A stretch of DNA of 5,686 bases from JBBQKP01 sp038326995 (GTDB taxonomy: Bacteria; Planctomycetota; Phycisphaerae; Tepidisphaerales; Tepidisphaeraceae), in the NCBI GenBank assembly GCA_038326995.1, contig JBBQKP010000218.1, forward strand, positions 1 to 5,686. Reading direction: 5' to 3'. The number at the start of each line of letters is the position of its first letter. Position 1 is the first letter of the stretch. A program made the position numbers and the translations under genes. Under the pieces are notes generated by a model. It had not been told where the DNA came from, ran no database searches, and worked only from the letters and a program-made list of their open reading frames with translations. Positions 1-5,686 of this stretch are shown here, in pieces.

Positions 1-399
1 TTTGTGAGCGGCTTCGGGCTTCGACAAGGCGCTGTCGCGTCGACCGTCGCGCACGACCACCACAATCTAATTGTGATCGGCGTTGATGATGAGTCGATGA
101 TCGCGGCCGCGCGTCGGTGCGTTGAAAACGGCGGCGGCATCGCGGTCGCGAATGGCAAGACGATTCTGGCGGAGATCGCCCTGCCCGTTGGCGGGTTGAT
201 GAGTGAGCATTCCGTCGAGCGCGTCGCGGCGGAGTATCAGTCGTGCATCGATGCCGTTCGACAATTGGGTTCGCCGCTTCAAGACCCGCTGATGCAGATG
301 AGCTTTCTCGCGCTGGAGGTGATTCCGACGATCAAGCTGACGGATTTGGGTTTGGTTGATGTCGAGCGGTTTGAGACGGTGTCGATCTGGACGGCGTGA
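1..399 (+). CDS. ade: Adenine deaminase, C-terminal part (5' end outside window)
   Basis: The reading frame is open from the first base to a TGA at 397-399 and gives the last 132 residues of a protein whose full length is usually about 550-600. The sequence matches what I know of the C-terminal domain of adenine deaminases: GFGLRQGAVAST and VAHDHHN near codons 4-22, a glycine-rich VENGGGIAVANG stretch, LPVGGLMS at codons 61-68, SFLALEVIP at codons 101-109 and the closing KLTDLGLVDV. The enzyme hydrolyses adenine to hypoxanthine and ammonia (EC 3.5.4.2) in the cytoplasm, in purine salvage. The amidohydrolase barrel with the metal ligands lies upstream of the window, so catalytic competence cannot be judged. 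GTG at 4-6 is an internal valine, not a start. The stop lies 114 bases before the transporter start. No convincing terminator separates them, so co-transcription is possible but unproven, and no functional link is evident. Confidence 0.93.
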   Translation, partial: FVSGFGLRQGAVASTVAHDHHNLIVIGVDDESMIAAARRCVENGGGIAVANGKTILAEIALPVGGLMSEHSVERVAAEYQSCIDAVRQLGSPLQDPLMQMSFLALEVIPTIKLTDLGLVDVERFETVSIWTA

Positions 400-500
400 A
401 GAAAAGTACGACAGTTCGAAAAATTCTTTTGCGAATGACACCTGATGGGCTGATTTTCGACGCCCTCGGTCAGTTTGATTATCATCCGGCCAACGGAAAT

Positions 501-505
501 GGAGG
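501..505 (+). promoter_or_regulatory. Ribosome binding site (GGAGG) for the SBP-permease fusion gene
   Basis: GGAGG lies eight bases before GTG at 514. This is a near-ideal Shine-Dalgarno position and decides the start. The in-frame ATG at 499 overlaps this motif and has no purine-rich site of its own upstream, and neither has the in-frame TTG at 475. Confidence 0.75.
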
Positions 506-513
506 CAGGCCGC

Positions 514-3105
514 GTGGATCCGAAAAAAGCATTAGTCATTGGTGTGCTGTTGATCGTGCTATTGTATTTCCTGCACCCGACGAGGCGGCTGGCGCTGAAT
601 GCGTTCACCGCGACAGACGCAGAGATTGTCGAGATCACGTTCATGAGTCCGGGCGGGCCGGTCGCGGGGACATTGGCCGATGTGATCGCGGAGTTCGAGC
701 GCATAAGCGATGAGGAGAACCGAAAGGACCCGACGAAACCGGTCTATCGCGTCGTGTCGGGGCAGAATGCGGCGCGAGATCAGGTGGCGGATCCGACGCG
801 ATTTCTGGTGAGCCTGGCCGGGGGTGTGCCGCCCGATGTGATCATGTTCGACCGCTATGCGGTGAGCGAATGGGCGGCGCGAAACGCGTTCACGCCGCTG
901 GATGATTTCATCACGCGCGACCTGGCTGCGGGCAGACCCGACACGCCTGTTGCATCGAACTTCTACCCCGCCGCGTGGGATGAGGCGACGTACAAAGGCA
1001 GGCCGTTCGGCATTCCGATTTCGATCGACAACCGCGCGCTGGTCGTCAATCGCACCGCGCTTCGCCGGGCCGGTCTTGTCGACGAAAAAGGTGAAGTGCG
1101 GATTCCGCGAACGTGGGAGCAGATCAGGGAATTCTCTCGCAAATTGACGACGGTCGAGTACATCAAAACGTTGAAGCAGGTTTCGCTCGAACAGTATTTC
1201 GCAGAAACAGGCAAGACCAAGCTCGACACACGCGAGGCCAGGCTTATCACCGTCGGCTTCTTGCCGATGTGGGGCAACAGCTGGCTTTACATTTACGGCT
1301 GGATGAACGGCGGCGAATTTTTAAATGCCGATGGAACTCGCATCACGCTCAACGACCCAAAGATCGTCGAGGCGCTGCAGTGGCTGGTTGCGATGTACGA
1401 AGAAATGGGCGGCTACGCGACGGCCAACAGCTTTCAGGCAGGGTTTCAGGGCGGCTCGCAAGACCCGTTCATCACTGGCAAAGTTGCGATGCTGATCCAC
1501 GGCGTGTGGTACATGAACGACTTGGGGCGTTTCGGTCGCGATCTGGATTTCGTCGTCGTGCCGCCGCCCGTTCCGCAAGCAAGGCTCGAAGCCGGGTTTG
1601 ATAAAGTGAGTTGGACGGGCGGCTGGGCGTATTCAATCCCCGCGACGTCGAAGAAGAAGGATGCCGCGTGGGAACTGATTCGATTCCTCGCATCGGAATA
1701 CGCGGTCAAATTGCGGATCGAAGCCGACCGACAATTGGCCGAGGCGGAAGGCCGCTTTTTTCTTCCAACGCAGTCGCCCGACAAGCGAATTAATGACTGG
1801 CAATACGAATCGTTCGTCTACACACAGGCGAGCATTCCGCAAAAGTACAAGGACGGCATGCGGGCGTTCAACGACCTGCTGCCCTTCTCTCGGTTCAGGC
1901 CCAACACGCCCGTCGGACAAACGCTCTGGAACCAGCACGTCACGCGAACAGAAGAGGCGCTTTATCCCGAGCGTGGGAAATCGCCGCAGGTCGCATTAGA
2001 TGAAGGCACAGCCATCGCACAGCGAGAGCTCGACCGCTTCGTAAACCCCACGCCCGGCACGCCGATTCGAAGCTGGAATTGGATGCTGATCATTTACGCG
2101 GGGTTGCTGGCGGTCACGGCCGTGCTTGTTTATCGATGGGATACGAACGTCGGCTTTCGTTCCAACGTCGGCCGATGGTTCGGGCTTAGTCGTGCGAGTC
2201 GAGAGGCTGTCATCGACGGCGCATCGGGCAGTTATATGCGTCGGTATTGGTTGGGCGGCTTGGTGTGTGTAAGTCCGTGGTTGGTCGGCTTCATCATCTT
2301 CGGCGGCGGGCCGATGTTGTTCTCACTCGTGCTGAGTTTTTGTCGGTACGACATCGTTAACACGGCCGAGTTCGTCGGGATGGAAAACTATCGAAGGCTT
2401 TTCACACAGGATGAACTGATCGGCAAGTCGCTTTTGAACACGCTGTACATGGTGATCGCGGTGCCGCTGGGCATGATCGCGGGGCTGGGAATCGCCCTCT
2501 TGCTTAACCAGGGCGTGAAGGGCGTGGCGTTCTGGCGAACCGTGTTTTATTTGCCCGCAGTCATTCCCGGCGTCGTGATGGCGATCCTCTGGATCTGGCT
2601 GCTCAATCCGCAGATCGGGCTTGTGAACCGCGTGCTCGAATACGTCGGCATCTCCGGGCCGATGTGGTTGCAGAGCCCGGAATGGTCAAAGCCATCCCTG
2701 ATCCTCATGGGCCTGTGGGGCGCGGGCGGAGGCATGGTCGTGTGGCTCGCGGGGCTCAAGTCGATTCCGTCAACCTTATATGAGGCGGCCTCCGTCGACG
2801 GCGCGGGGCCGATCCGGCAGTTCGTCAGCGTCACCATTCCGCAGCTCACGCCCTATATATTTTTCAACCTCGTGATGGGCCTGATCGGCACATTCCAGAT
2901 CTTCGACCAGGCATTCATCATGACTCAGGGCGGCCCTGTCGATTCCACCCTTTTCTACGTCTATCACCTCTTCAATAACGCGTTCCGCTACGGCCAGATG
3001 GGATATGCCAGTGCGATGGCGTGGGTGCTGTTCGCGATCGTTCTGGCGCTGACGATTTTCCAGATGAAGATGAGTAAACGATGGGTGCACTATGAGGAGG
3101 ATTGA
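514..3105 (+). CDS. Fusion of extracellular solute-binding protein and MalF-like ABC permease (CUT1 family)
   Basis: The protein has 863 residues from the GTG start at 514. Residues about 6-20 (ALVIGVLLIVLLYFL) form a membrane anchor with no lipobox cysteine. Residues about 38-515 resemble a family-1 solute-binding protein: ITFMSPGG at 41-48, PPDVIMFD at 106-113, GRPFGIPISID at 162-172, GKVAMLIHG at 322-330 and SWTGGWAYSIP from about 366. A second membrane segment (about 521-540) and a basic linker (about 541-575) lead into a six-helix permease domain. That domain holds the canonical EAA coupling loop at 757-780, beginning EAASVDGA and ending TIPQLTP. The predicted topology is N-in, receptor domain outside, linker and EAA loop in the cytoplasm. 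The role is capture and import of a sugar-like solute, substrate unknown. MalF and its binding protein are normally separate chains; the reading frame across the join is uninterrupted, so this is a true fusion rather than a frameshift artefact. The partner permease follows directly; no ATPase gene is nearby. Confidence 0.93.
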   Translation: MDPKKALVIGVLLIVLLYFLHPTRRLALNAFTATDAEIVEITFMSPGGPVAGTLADVIAEFERISDEENRKDPTKPVYRVVSGQNAARDQVADPTRFLVSLAGGVPPDVIMFDRYAVSEWAARNAFTPLDDFITRDLAAGRPDTPVASNFYPAAWDEATYKGRPFGIPISIDNRALVVNRTALRRAGLVDEKGEVRIPRTWEQIREFSRKLTTVEYIKTLKQVSLEQYFAETGKTKLDTREARLITVGFLPMWGNSWLYIYGWMNGGEFLNADGTRITLNDPKIVEALQWLVAMYEEMGGYATANSFQAGFQGGSQDPFITGKVAMLIHGVWYMNDLGRFGRDLDFVVVPPPVPQARLEAGFDKVSWTGGWAYSIPATSKKKDAAWELIRFLASEYAVKLRIEADRQLAEAEGRFFLPTQSPDKRINDWQYESFVYTQASIPQKYKDGMRAFNDLLPFSRFRPNTPVGQTLWNQHVTRTEEALYPERGKSPQVALDEGTAIAQRELDRFVNPTPGTPIRSWNWMLIIYAGLLAVTAVLVYRWDTNVGFRSNVGRWFGLSRASREAVIDGASGSYMRRYWLGGLVCVSPWLVGFIIFGGGPMLFSLVLSFCRYDIVNTAEFVGMENYRRLFTQDELIGKSLLNTLYMVIAVPLGMIAGLGIALLLNQGVKGVAFWRTVFYLPAVIPGVVMAILWIWLLNPQIGLVNRVLEYVGISGPMWLQSPEWSKPSLILMGLWGAGGGMVVWLAGLKSIPSTLYEAASVDGAGPIRQFVSVTIPQLTPYIFFNLVMGLIGTFQIFDQAFIMTQGGPVDSTLFYVYHLFNNAFRYGQMGYASAMAWVLFAIVLALTIFQMKMSKRWVHYEED

Positions 3106-3133
3106 GAAGAGGATTCAGAAGCGGATTGAGAAC
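3098..3133 (+). repeat. Three 12-bp tandem repeats across the transporter gene junction
   Basis: Three adjacent units read AGGATTGAGAAG (3098-3109), AGGATTCAGAAG (3110-3121) and CGGATTGAGAAC (3122-3133). The second differs from the first at one base and the third at two. The first unit contains the TGA stop of the fusion gene (3103-3105). Each unit carries a purine-rich Shine-Dalgarno-like stretch, and units one and three carry a TTG in frame with the downstream permease (3102 and 3126). The array could have arisen by slippage and may affect translational coupling; that role is inference. Confidence 0.8.
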
Positions 3134-3161
3134 AAGACTGATTTTTGAAAAAGCGCCAATC

Positions 3162-4805
3162 ATGGAACACCGATCCGGACTTCTTAACGTCTTCATTTAC
3201 TCACTCCTGGTATTGGGGCTGGTGGTGTTCGGTTTTCCTTTCATCTACACCGTCGGCAGTAGCATGAAAGTGGACCGCGAGCTGTACGCGCCGGGGATCC
3301 GCGTCACGCCGACCTCGCCGAATCCTTCGGTGAAAAGCCCGTTTGTCGACACGACGTATTTCGATGTGCTGCCTGGCGCGGCCGCCGATGAAGCGAGGCT
3401 GATGCCGACAATGCTCGCGCTGATCGACTCCAGTGGATTCGTCACGCCGGACAACGTCGACAAGGAAAAGACGCGAATTCAGCTCGCCCGCGGATTGTTC
3501 AAACGGCTCGCGAACAAGCTGCCCAGAGACACGTGGGAAGGCTCGCCCGACAACATTCTTTCCGCCGCCAAGGCCGTCACGAATGTCGGCGAGGTCGAAT
3601 CGATCTTCCGTGAGATTCACCGCTATTTCGGCATCGGCTCGATCCGCGTGCGATCTACAAACCTTGTCGAGAAAGAGCTGTCAAAAGAGATCTCTCCGGA
3701 CAAGCGCTGGACCCTCACATCAGGCTCGGCCGCGCTCGTGCCTGCGGTCGATGATGCCAAAGCATTCGGCAGGCTTGACTATGACTTTGCAGACTCGAAA
3801 GACATCAAGCTCGTCGGCGAGTTTGACCTTCCCTTCCCCGCCACCGACCTGCAGCGGCTTCGCGTCGATCTTCACCCCGACGACACCTGGCACACGTATA
3901 CGCTCATGCTGGAGCACCAAGGCAAACTCTACAAGAGCGAGCGATCGCGGCCCGTCGCGAATTTCGACTGGTTCACACAGACCTGGCAATTTCCCAGTGC
4001 GGACGATGACTCGACCAAGCTGCGCCTCTGGACCGTGCTTCAGGAGGACGGAACCAGCAACGTCACGGGCGAGAAAATTCGCATCACCCTGCTGCTCTCA
4101 CAGTCGACGCCCGCGCAGGCGTGGTATGAGAAGATCAAGCTGAACTACACGCGCGTTTTTGAGCAGATTCCGTTCTGGCGTTATGTGCAGGTGAGTGTGT
4201 TTCTTGTGATCGCCAATATCGTGCTGACGTTGTTGTCGAGTTCGCTTGTGGCGTACGCGTTCTCGCGCATTCAATGGCCGGGCAGGGATTTCTGTTTTCT
4301 GTTGATGCTGGCGACGATGATGATCCCGCCACAGGTGATGATGATCCCGCATTTCGTAATCTGGAAGACGGCCGGCGCGTTCGATACGCTCACGCCGCTC
4401 TGGCTCGGCAGTGCGTTCGGCAGTGCGTTTTTCGTCTTCCTGCTCAGGCAATCGATGAAAGGGATTCCGCGCGACCTCGAAGACGCGGGCCGAATCGACG
4501 GGCTCGGTTTTCTGGGCATTTACTGGCACGTGATTTTGCCACTGGTCAAACCAGGTCTGGCCGCGATCGCGATCTTCACATTCATGGGCACGTGGAACAA
4601 TTTCATGGGCCCGCTGATTTACGTCGCCGACCAGCGCCTGTATCCGCTGGCGTTCGGGCTCTACGCGTTCAATGTGCAGGTGAACAACAACGCGTCGCTC
4701 GTGCTTGCGGGCAGCGTCATGATGACCGTGCCGGTGATCCTGATTTTCTTCTTCGCGCAGCGATATTTCGTGCAGGGAGTCACGCTGACGGGTGTGAAGG
4801 GATAG
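3162..4805 (+). CDS. MalG-like ABC permease with large extracytoplasmic insert domain
   Basis: From ATG at 3162 the protein has 547 residues, roughly twice the 270-300 usual for MalG-type permeases. Residues about 7-31 form the first membrane helix. The usual family text after it (GSSMKVDRELY, then VTPTSPNPS at 48-56) breaks off and resumes at LNYTRVFEQIPFWRY (about 327-339). Between these lies an insert of about 270 residues: first probably helical (about 73-163), then strand-rich with many aromatic residues (about 164-322, e.g. W183, VDLHP at 235-239, W243, Y246). The remaining helices follow, with the EAA coupling loop at 440-464 beginning EDAGRIDG and ending ILPLVKP. It should pair with the preceding fusion protein as the second half of the pore. 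The start is uncertain: ATG 3162 gives a typical MalG N-terminus but has only a weak ribosome site, while in-frame TTG codons at 3102 and 3126 would add 20 or 12 basic residues. AGGAGG at 3095-3100 is too close to TTG 3102 to serve it well. Confidence 0.92.
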   Translation: MEHRSGLLNVFIYSLLVLGLVVFGFPFIYTVGSSMKVDRELYAPGIRVTPTSPNPSVKSPFVDTTYFDVLPGAAADEARLMPTMLALIDSSGFVTPDNVDKEKTRIQLARGLFKRLANKLPRDTWEGSPDNILSAAKAVTNVGEVESIFREIHRYFGIGSIRVRSTNLVEKELSKEISPDKRWTLTSGSAALVPAVDDAKAFGRLDYDFADSKDIKLVGEFDLPFPATDLQRLRVDLHPDDTWHTYTLMLEHQGKLYKSERSRPVANFDWFTQTWQFPSADDDSTKLRLWTVLQEDGTSNVTGEKIRITLLLSQSTPAQAWYEKIKLNYTRVFEQIPFWRYVQVSVFLVIANIVLTLLSSSLVAYAFSRIQWPGRDFCFLLMLATMMIPPQVMMIPHFVIWKTAGAFDTLTPLWLGSAFGSAFFVFLLRQSMKGIPRDLEDAGRIDGLGFLGIYWHVILPLVKPGLAAIAIFTFMGTWNNFMGPLIYVADQRLYPLAFGLYAFNVQVNNNASLVLAGSVMMTVPVILIFFFAQRYFVQGVTLTGVKG

Positions 4806-4862
4806 TGCTTTGTCGACTCAAAGGCTCCACGCTTTTTCCCCTAACCCCGCGATCAATCCCGC

Positions 4863-4932
4863 GTAGCCGCCAGCTTGCTGGCGCTTGATGTGCAAGATGA
4901 GTCAACAAAAGCACCAGCAAGCTGGCGGCTAC
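4863..4932. repeat. REPIN-like element: two GTAG-type REP sequences in inverted orientation
   Basis: The left REP (4863-4883) starts with GTAG, then C, then a hairpin CGCCAGC-TT-GCTGGCG. The right REP (4912-4932) is the reverse complement of the same unit, ending in CTAC at 4929-4932. The outer arms, 4863-4886 and 4909-4932, pair at 23 of 24 positions; the one mismatch is C4882 against A4913. They enclose a 22-base spacer. A 5' GTAG tetranucleotide followed by a short-looped palindrome is the known hallmark of REP sequences mobilised by REP-associated tyrosine transposases (RAYT, Y1/TnpA_REP family), and an inverted pair is the REPIN/BIME arrangement. No transposase gene is present in the window, so mobilisation would need one elsewhere. 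The element may also act as a transcript-end stabilising hairpin for the transporter genes. Confidence 0.8.
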
Positions 4933-5015
4933 TCTTGGGAACAGGACCCTTTTTAAGTGGGTCGCAACACCGGTTCAATATGACGGGTGCTTAGAGTTTT
5001 CTGTGAACCTGTTTT

Positions 5016-5075
5016 TGTCTAAAATCGCCGTAAATCCGTGCAATTAAAAGCATTAATCATCCAAGATTTTAGACA
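5016..5075. repeat. 11-bp perfect inverted repeat with 38-base spacer
   Basis: TGTCTAAAATC at 5016-5026 is the exact reverse complement of GATTTTAGACA at 5065-5075. Pairing stops at both outer and inner edges apart from scattered matches. Neither strand has a T-run directly after the structure, so it does not look like an intrinsic terminator. It could be a paired protein-binding site, the ends of a small element, or part of an attC-like fold. Its function is unknown. Confidence 0.6.
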
Positions 5076-5156
5076 TGACAAAGTGTTAGGCATTCCATGG
5101 ATCGAGTAGCAATTGCATTTGACTGAACTATTTCACTCACGAGCCTTTGCGGCCGG

Positions 5157-5555
5157 TCAATCCGGCTCAAAGCCCAGCCGCTCTTTCGCCTCGTGATAGC
5201 GGATGAAGATTTCCTCGCCGGCTTTGATGTCACGGGCGGCGATAAATTCGATGATGTCGGGCGGCTCGCACTGATAGGTCGCGTTGGGGTCGGGATTGTG
5301 GTTGTAGATTGAGCCGTAGCCCATCGCGAGTGCCGCATACGGACGCTTGGTGACGTCCCACTCGAAGACGTACCAGCTCAACTTCGCCGACGCCTCGGGG
5401 CCGATGACCTGCGAGCGCGGAATGAGCAAAACCGGGGCGCGTTCGATGAGCGTACCGAGGGCGATGTCGCATCGAGCGAACACGCCGCGAGCCCCCCTGC
5501 CGCGGTTGGTCGCGCGGCGAACTTCGATCAAGTCTGTCTGAGTACACAAAAGCAT
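5157..5555 (-). CDS. Small SET-domain protein, probable protein-lysine N-methyltransferase
   Basis: The protein has 132 residues and consists of little more than the SET fold. The N-terminal cofactor-binding region reads RGRGARGVFA at 18-27 and is followed by a strand pattern with PVLLIPRSQVI. The hallmark knot motif is GSIYNHNPDPN at 81-91 (family form close to NHSxxPN), followed by AARDIKAGEEIFIRY at 106-120, where Y120 occupies the usual active-site tyrosine position. SET proteins transfer a methyl group from S-adenosylmethionine to lysine; the bacterial targets are mostly unknown, and no target is suggested by the neighbours. The pre-SET and post-SET cysteine clusters are absent, as is usual for short bacterial forms. 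ATG at 5555 is the first ATG in the frame. No Shine-Dalgarno site is visible; a TATAGT hexamer (5564-5569, minus strand) lies so close that the transcript could be nearly leaderless. The gene converges on the transporter genes. Confidence 0.88.
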   Translation of the reverse strand: MLLCTQTDLIEVRRATNRGRGARGVFARCDIALGTLIERAPVLLIPRSQVIGPEASAKLSWYVFEWDVTKRPYAALAMGYGSIYNHNPDPNATYQCEPPDIIEFIAARDIKAGEEIFIRYHEAKERLGFEPD

Positions 5556-5573
5556 GAATAACCACTATACGAA

Positions 5574-5601
5574 AAAGCCGAGGCGGTCAGCACTCGGCTT
5601 T
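5574..5601 (-). terminator. Intrinsic terminator, minus strand
   Basis: AAAGCCGAG (5574-5582) pairs perfectly with CTCGGCTTT (5593-5601) around a ten-base loop. On the minus strand the stem is followed by five T residues (complement of 5572-5576, overlapping the stem base), the standard rho-independent layout. On the plus strand only three T follow, so function in that direction is weaker. It sits about 40 bases after the probable minus-strand stop at 5642 and just upstream of the SET-domain gene, so it would separate the two transcripts. Confidence 0.7.
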
Positions 5602-5641
5602 ATGGTGTGGACGTCGTCGTCGCTGAAAGTCGATTGACAAC

Positions 5642-5686
5642 TCAGGCGGCCTGATTGCGGTTCTGCTCGAGCCACATCGCGATCGC
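5642..5686 (-). CDS. Probable C-terminal end of an unidentified minus-strand gene
   Basis: Read on the minus strand from the window edge, the frame is open and gives AIAMWLEQNRNQAA followed by TGA (5642-5644 on the plus strand). Fourteen residues are too few to assign a family. The main support is context: a terminator-like hairpin with a T-run follows on the same strand about 40 bases after this stop. An open frame of this length can also arise by chance. Confidence 0.4.
   Translation of the reverse strand, partial: AIAMWLEQNRNQAA

Larger units (their letters stand above)
4806..5156. other. 351-base gene-poor gap between convergent genes
   Basis: No credible coding region is seen on either strand. 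The two flanking genes converge on this gap. It holds a REPIN-like pair (4863-4932), an 11-bp inverted repeat with a 38-base spacer (5016-5075), and a T-run at 4950-4954 shortly after the REP pair. From about 4990 to 5130 the sequence is visibly more AT-rich than the flanking genes. The REP hairpins are the best candidate for 3'-end formation of the transporter transcript, although no classical GC-stem plus immediate U-run terminator was found. Confidence 0.7.

Noticed and set aside
415..435. Hairpin TTCGAAAA / TTTT-G-CGAA after ade as a terminator
   Set aside because: The stem is AT-rich with a bulged G and no T-run follows, so it does not support termination.
475..513. Upstream in-frame starts (TTG 475, ATG 499) for the fusion gene
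   Set aside because: Neither has a Shine-Dalgarno site, and ATG 499 overlaps the strong GGAGG that is ideally spaced for GTG 514. The 514 start also places a basic residue pair directly before the membrane anchor.
3433..4143. Long open frame of 236 codons overlapping the permease insert in another plus-strand frame
   Set aside because: It is rich in Ser, Arg and Pro with no recognisable motif, as expected of an out-of-frame shadow in GC-rich coding DNA; the permease frame continues through it into conserved membrane segments.
4941..4965. GACCC / GGGTC hairpin with T-run in its loop as a transporter terminator
   Set aside because: The stem is only five base pairs and the T residues lie in the loop rather than after the stem.
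5152..5166. GCCGG-TCAAT-CCGGC hairpin over the stop codon of the SET gene as a terminator
   Set aside because: The five-base-pair stem has no T-run after it on the minus strand; it may be chance in GC-rich sequence.
5230..5565. Second minus-strand open frame of 111 codons overlapping the SET gene
   Set aside because: It shows no family motif, whereas the overlapping frame carries clear SET-domain signatures.
5564..5569. TATAGT (minus strand) as a -10 promoter element of the SET gene
   Set aside because: It resembles a -10 box, but no convincing -35 hexamer lies 16-18 bases upstream, so it was not listed as a promoter.

Overview
The window holds the end of one gene, a two-gene sugar-type ABC transporter unit, a 351-base gene-poor gap with repeat structures, one small gene on the opposite strand, and probably the last codons of a further gene. 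No rRNA, tRNA, CRISPR array or insertion sequence was recognised. The host looks like a moderately GC-rich Gram-negative-type bacterium. I lean towards Planctomycetota (Phycisphaerae-like), because of the fused binding-protein/permease, the GTAG-type REP pair and the small stand-alone SET-domain protein. That placement is inference from gene content, not a measured phylogeny.

Layout, left to right: (1) bases 1-399 are the C-terminal part of adenine deaminase (ade), cut by the window edge. (2) Bases 514-3105 encode a fusion of a family-1 extracellular solute-binding protein with a MalF-like permease. Its GTG start is chosen because of a GGAGG ribosome binding site. (3) Bases 3162-4805 encode the partner MalG-like permease, whose first periplasmic loop carries an insert of about 270 residues. 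The junction of the two transporter genes contains three 12-bp tandem repeats. (4) Bases 4806-5156 contain a REP pair in inverted orientation (REPIN-like, 4863-4932) and a separate 11-bp inverted repeat (5016-5075). (5) Bases 5157-5555, minus strand, encode a 132-residue SET-domain protein, a probable protein-lysine methyltransferase. (6) A hairpin with a T-run on the minus strand (5574-5601) separates it from a probable minus-strand gene end (5642-5686).

The two transporter proteins should form one CUT1-type importer: receptor plus permease A in one chain, permease B in the other. Both carry a recognisable EAA coupling loop for an ABC ATPase, but no ATPase is encoded here, so it must come from elsewhere (often a shared MalK/UgpC/MsmK-like protein). 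The substrate cannot be read from the sequence; a sugar, oligosaccharide or glycerol-phosphate-like compound is the usual range of the family. The most notable features are the receptor covalently tethered to the permease and the large extra extracytoplasmic domain in the second permease. Together they suggest an importer with a substantially rebuilt periplasmic face.
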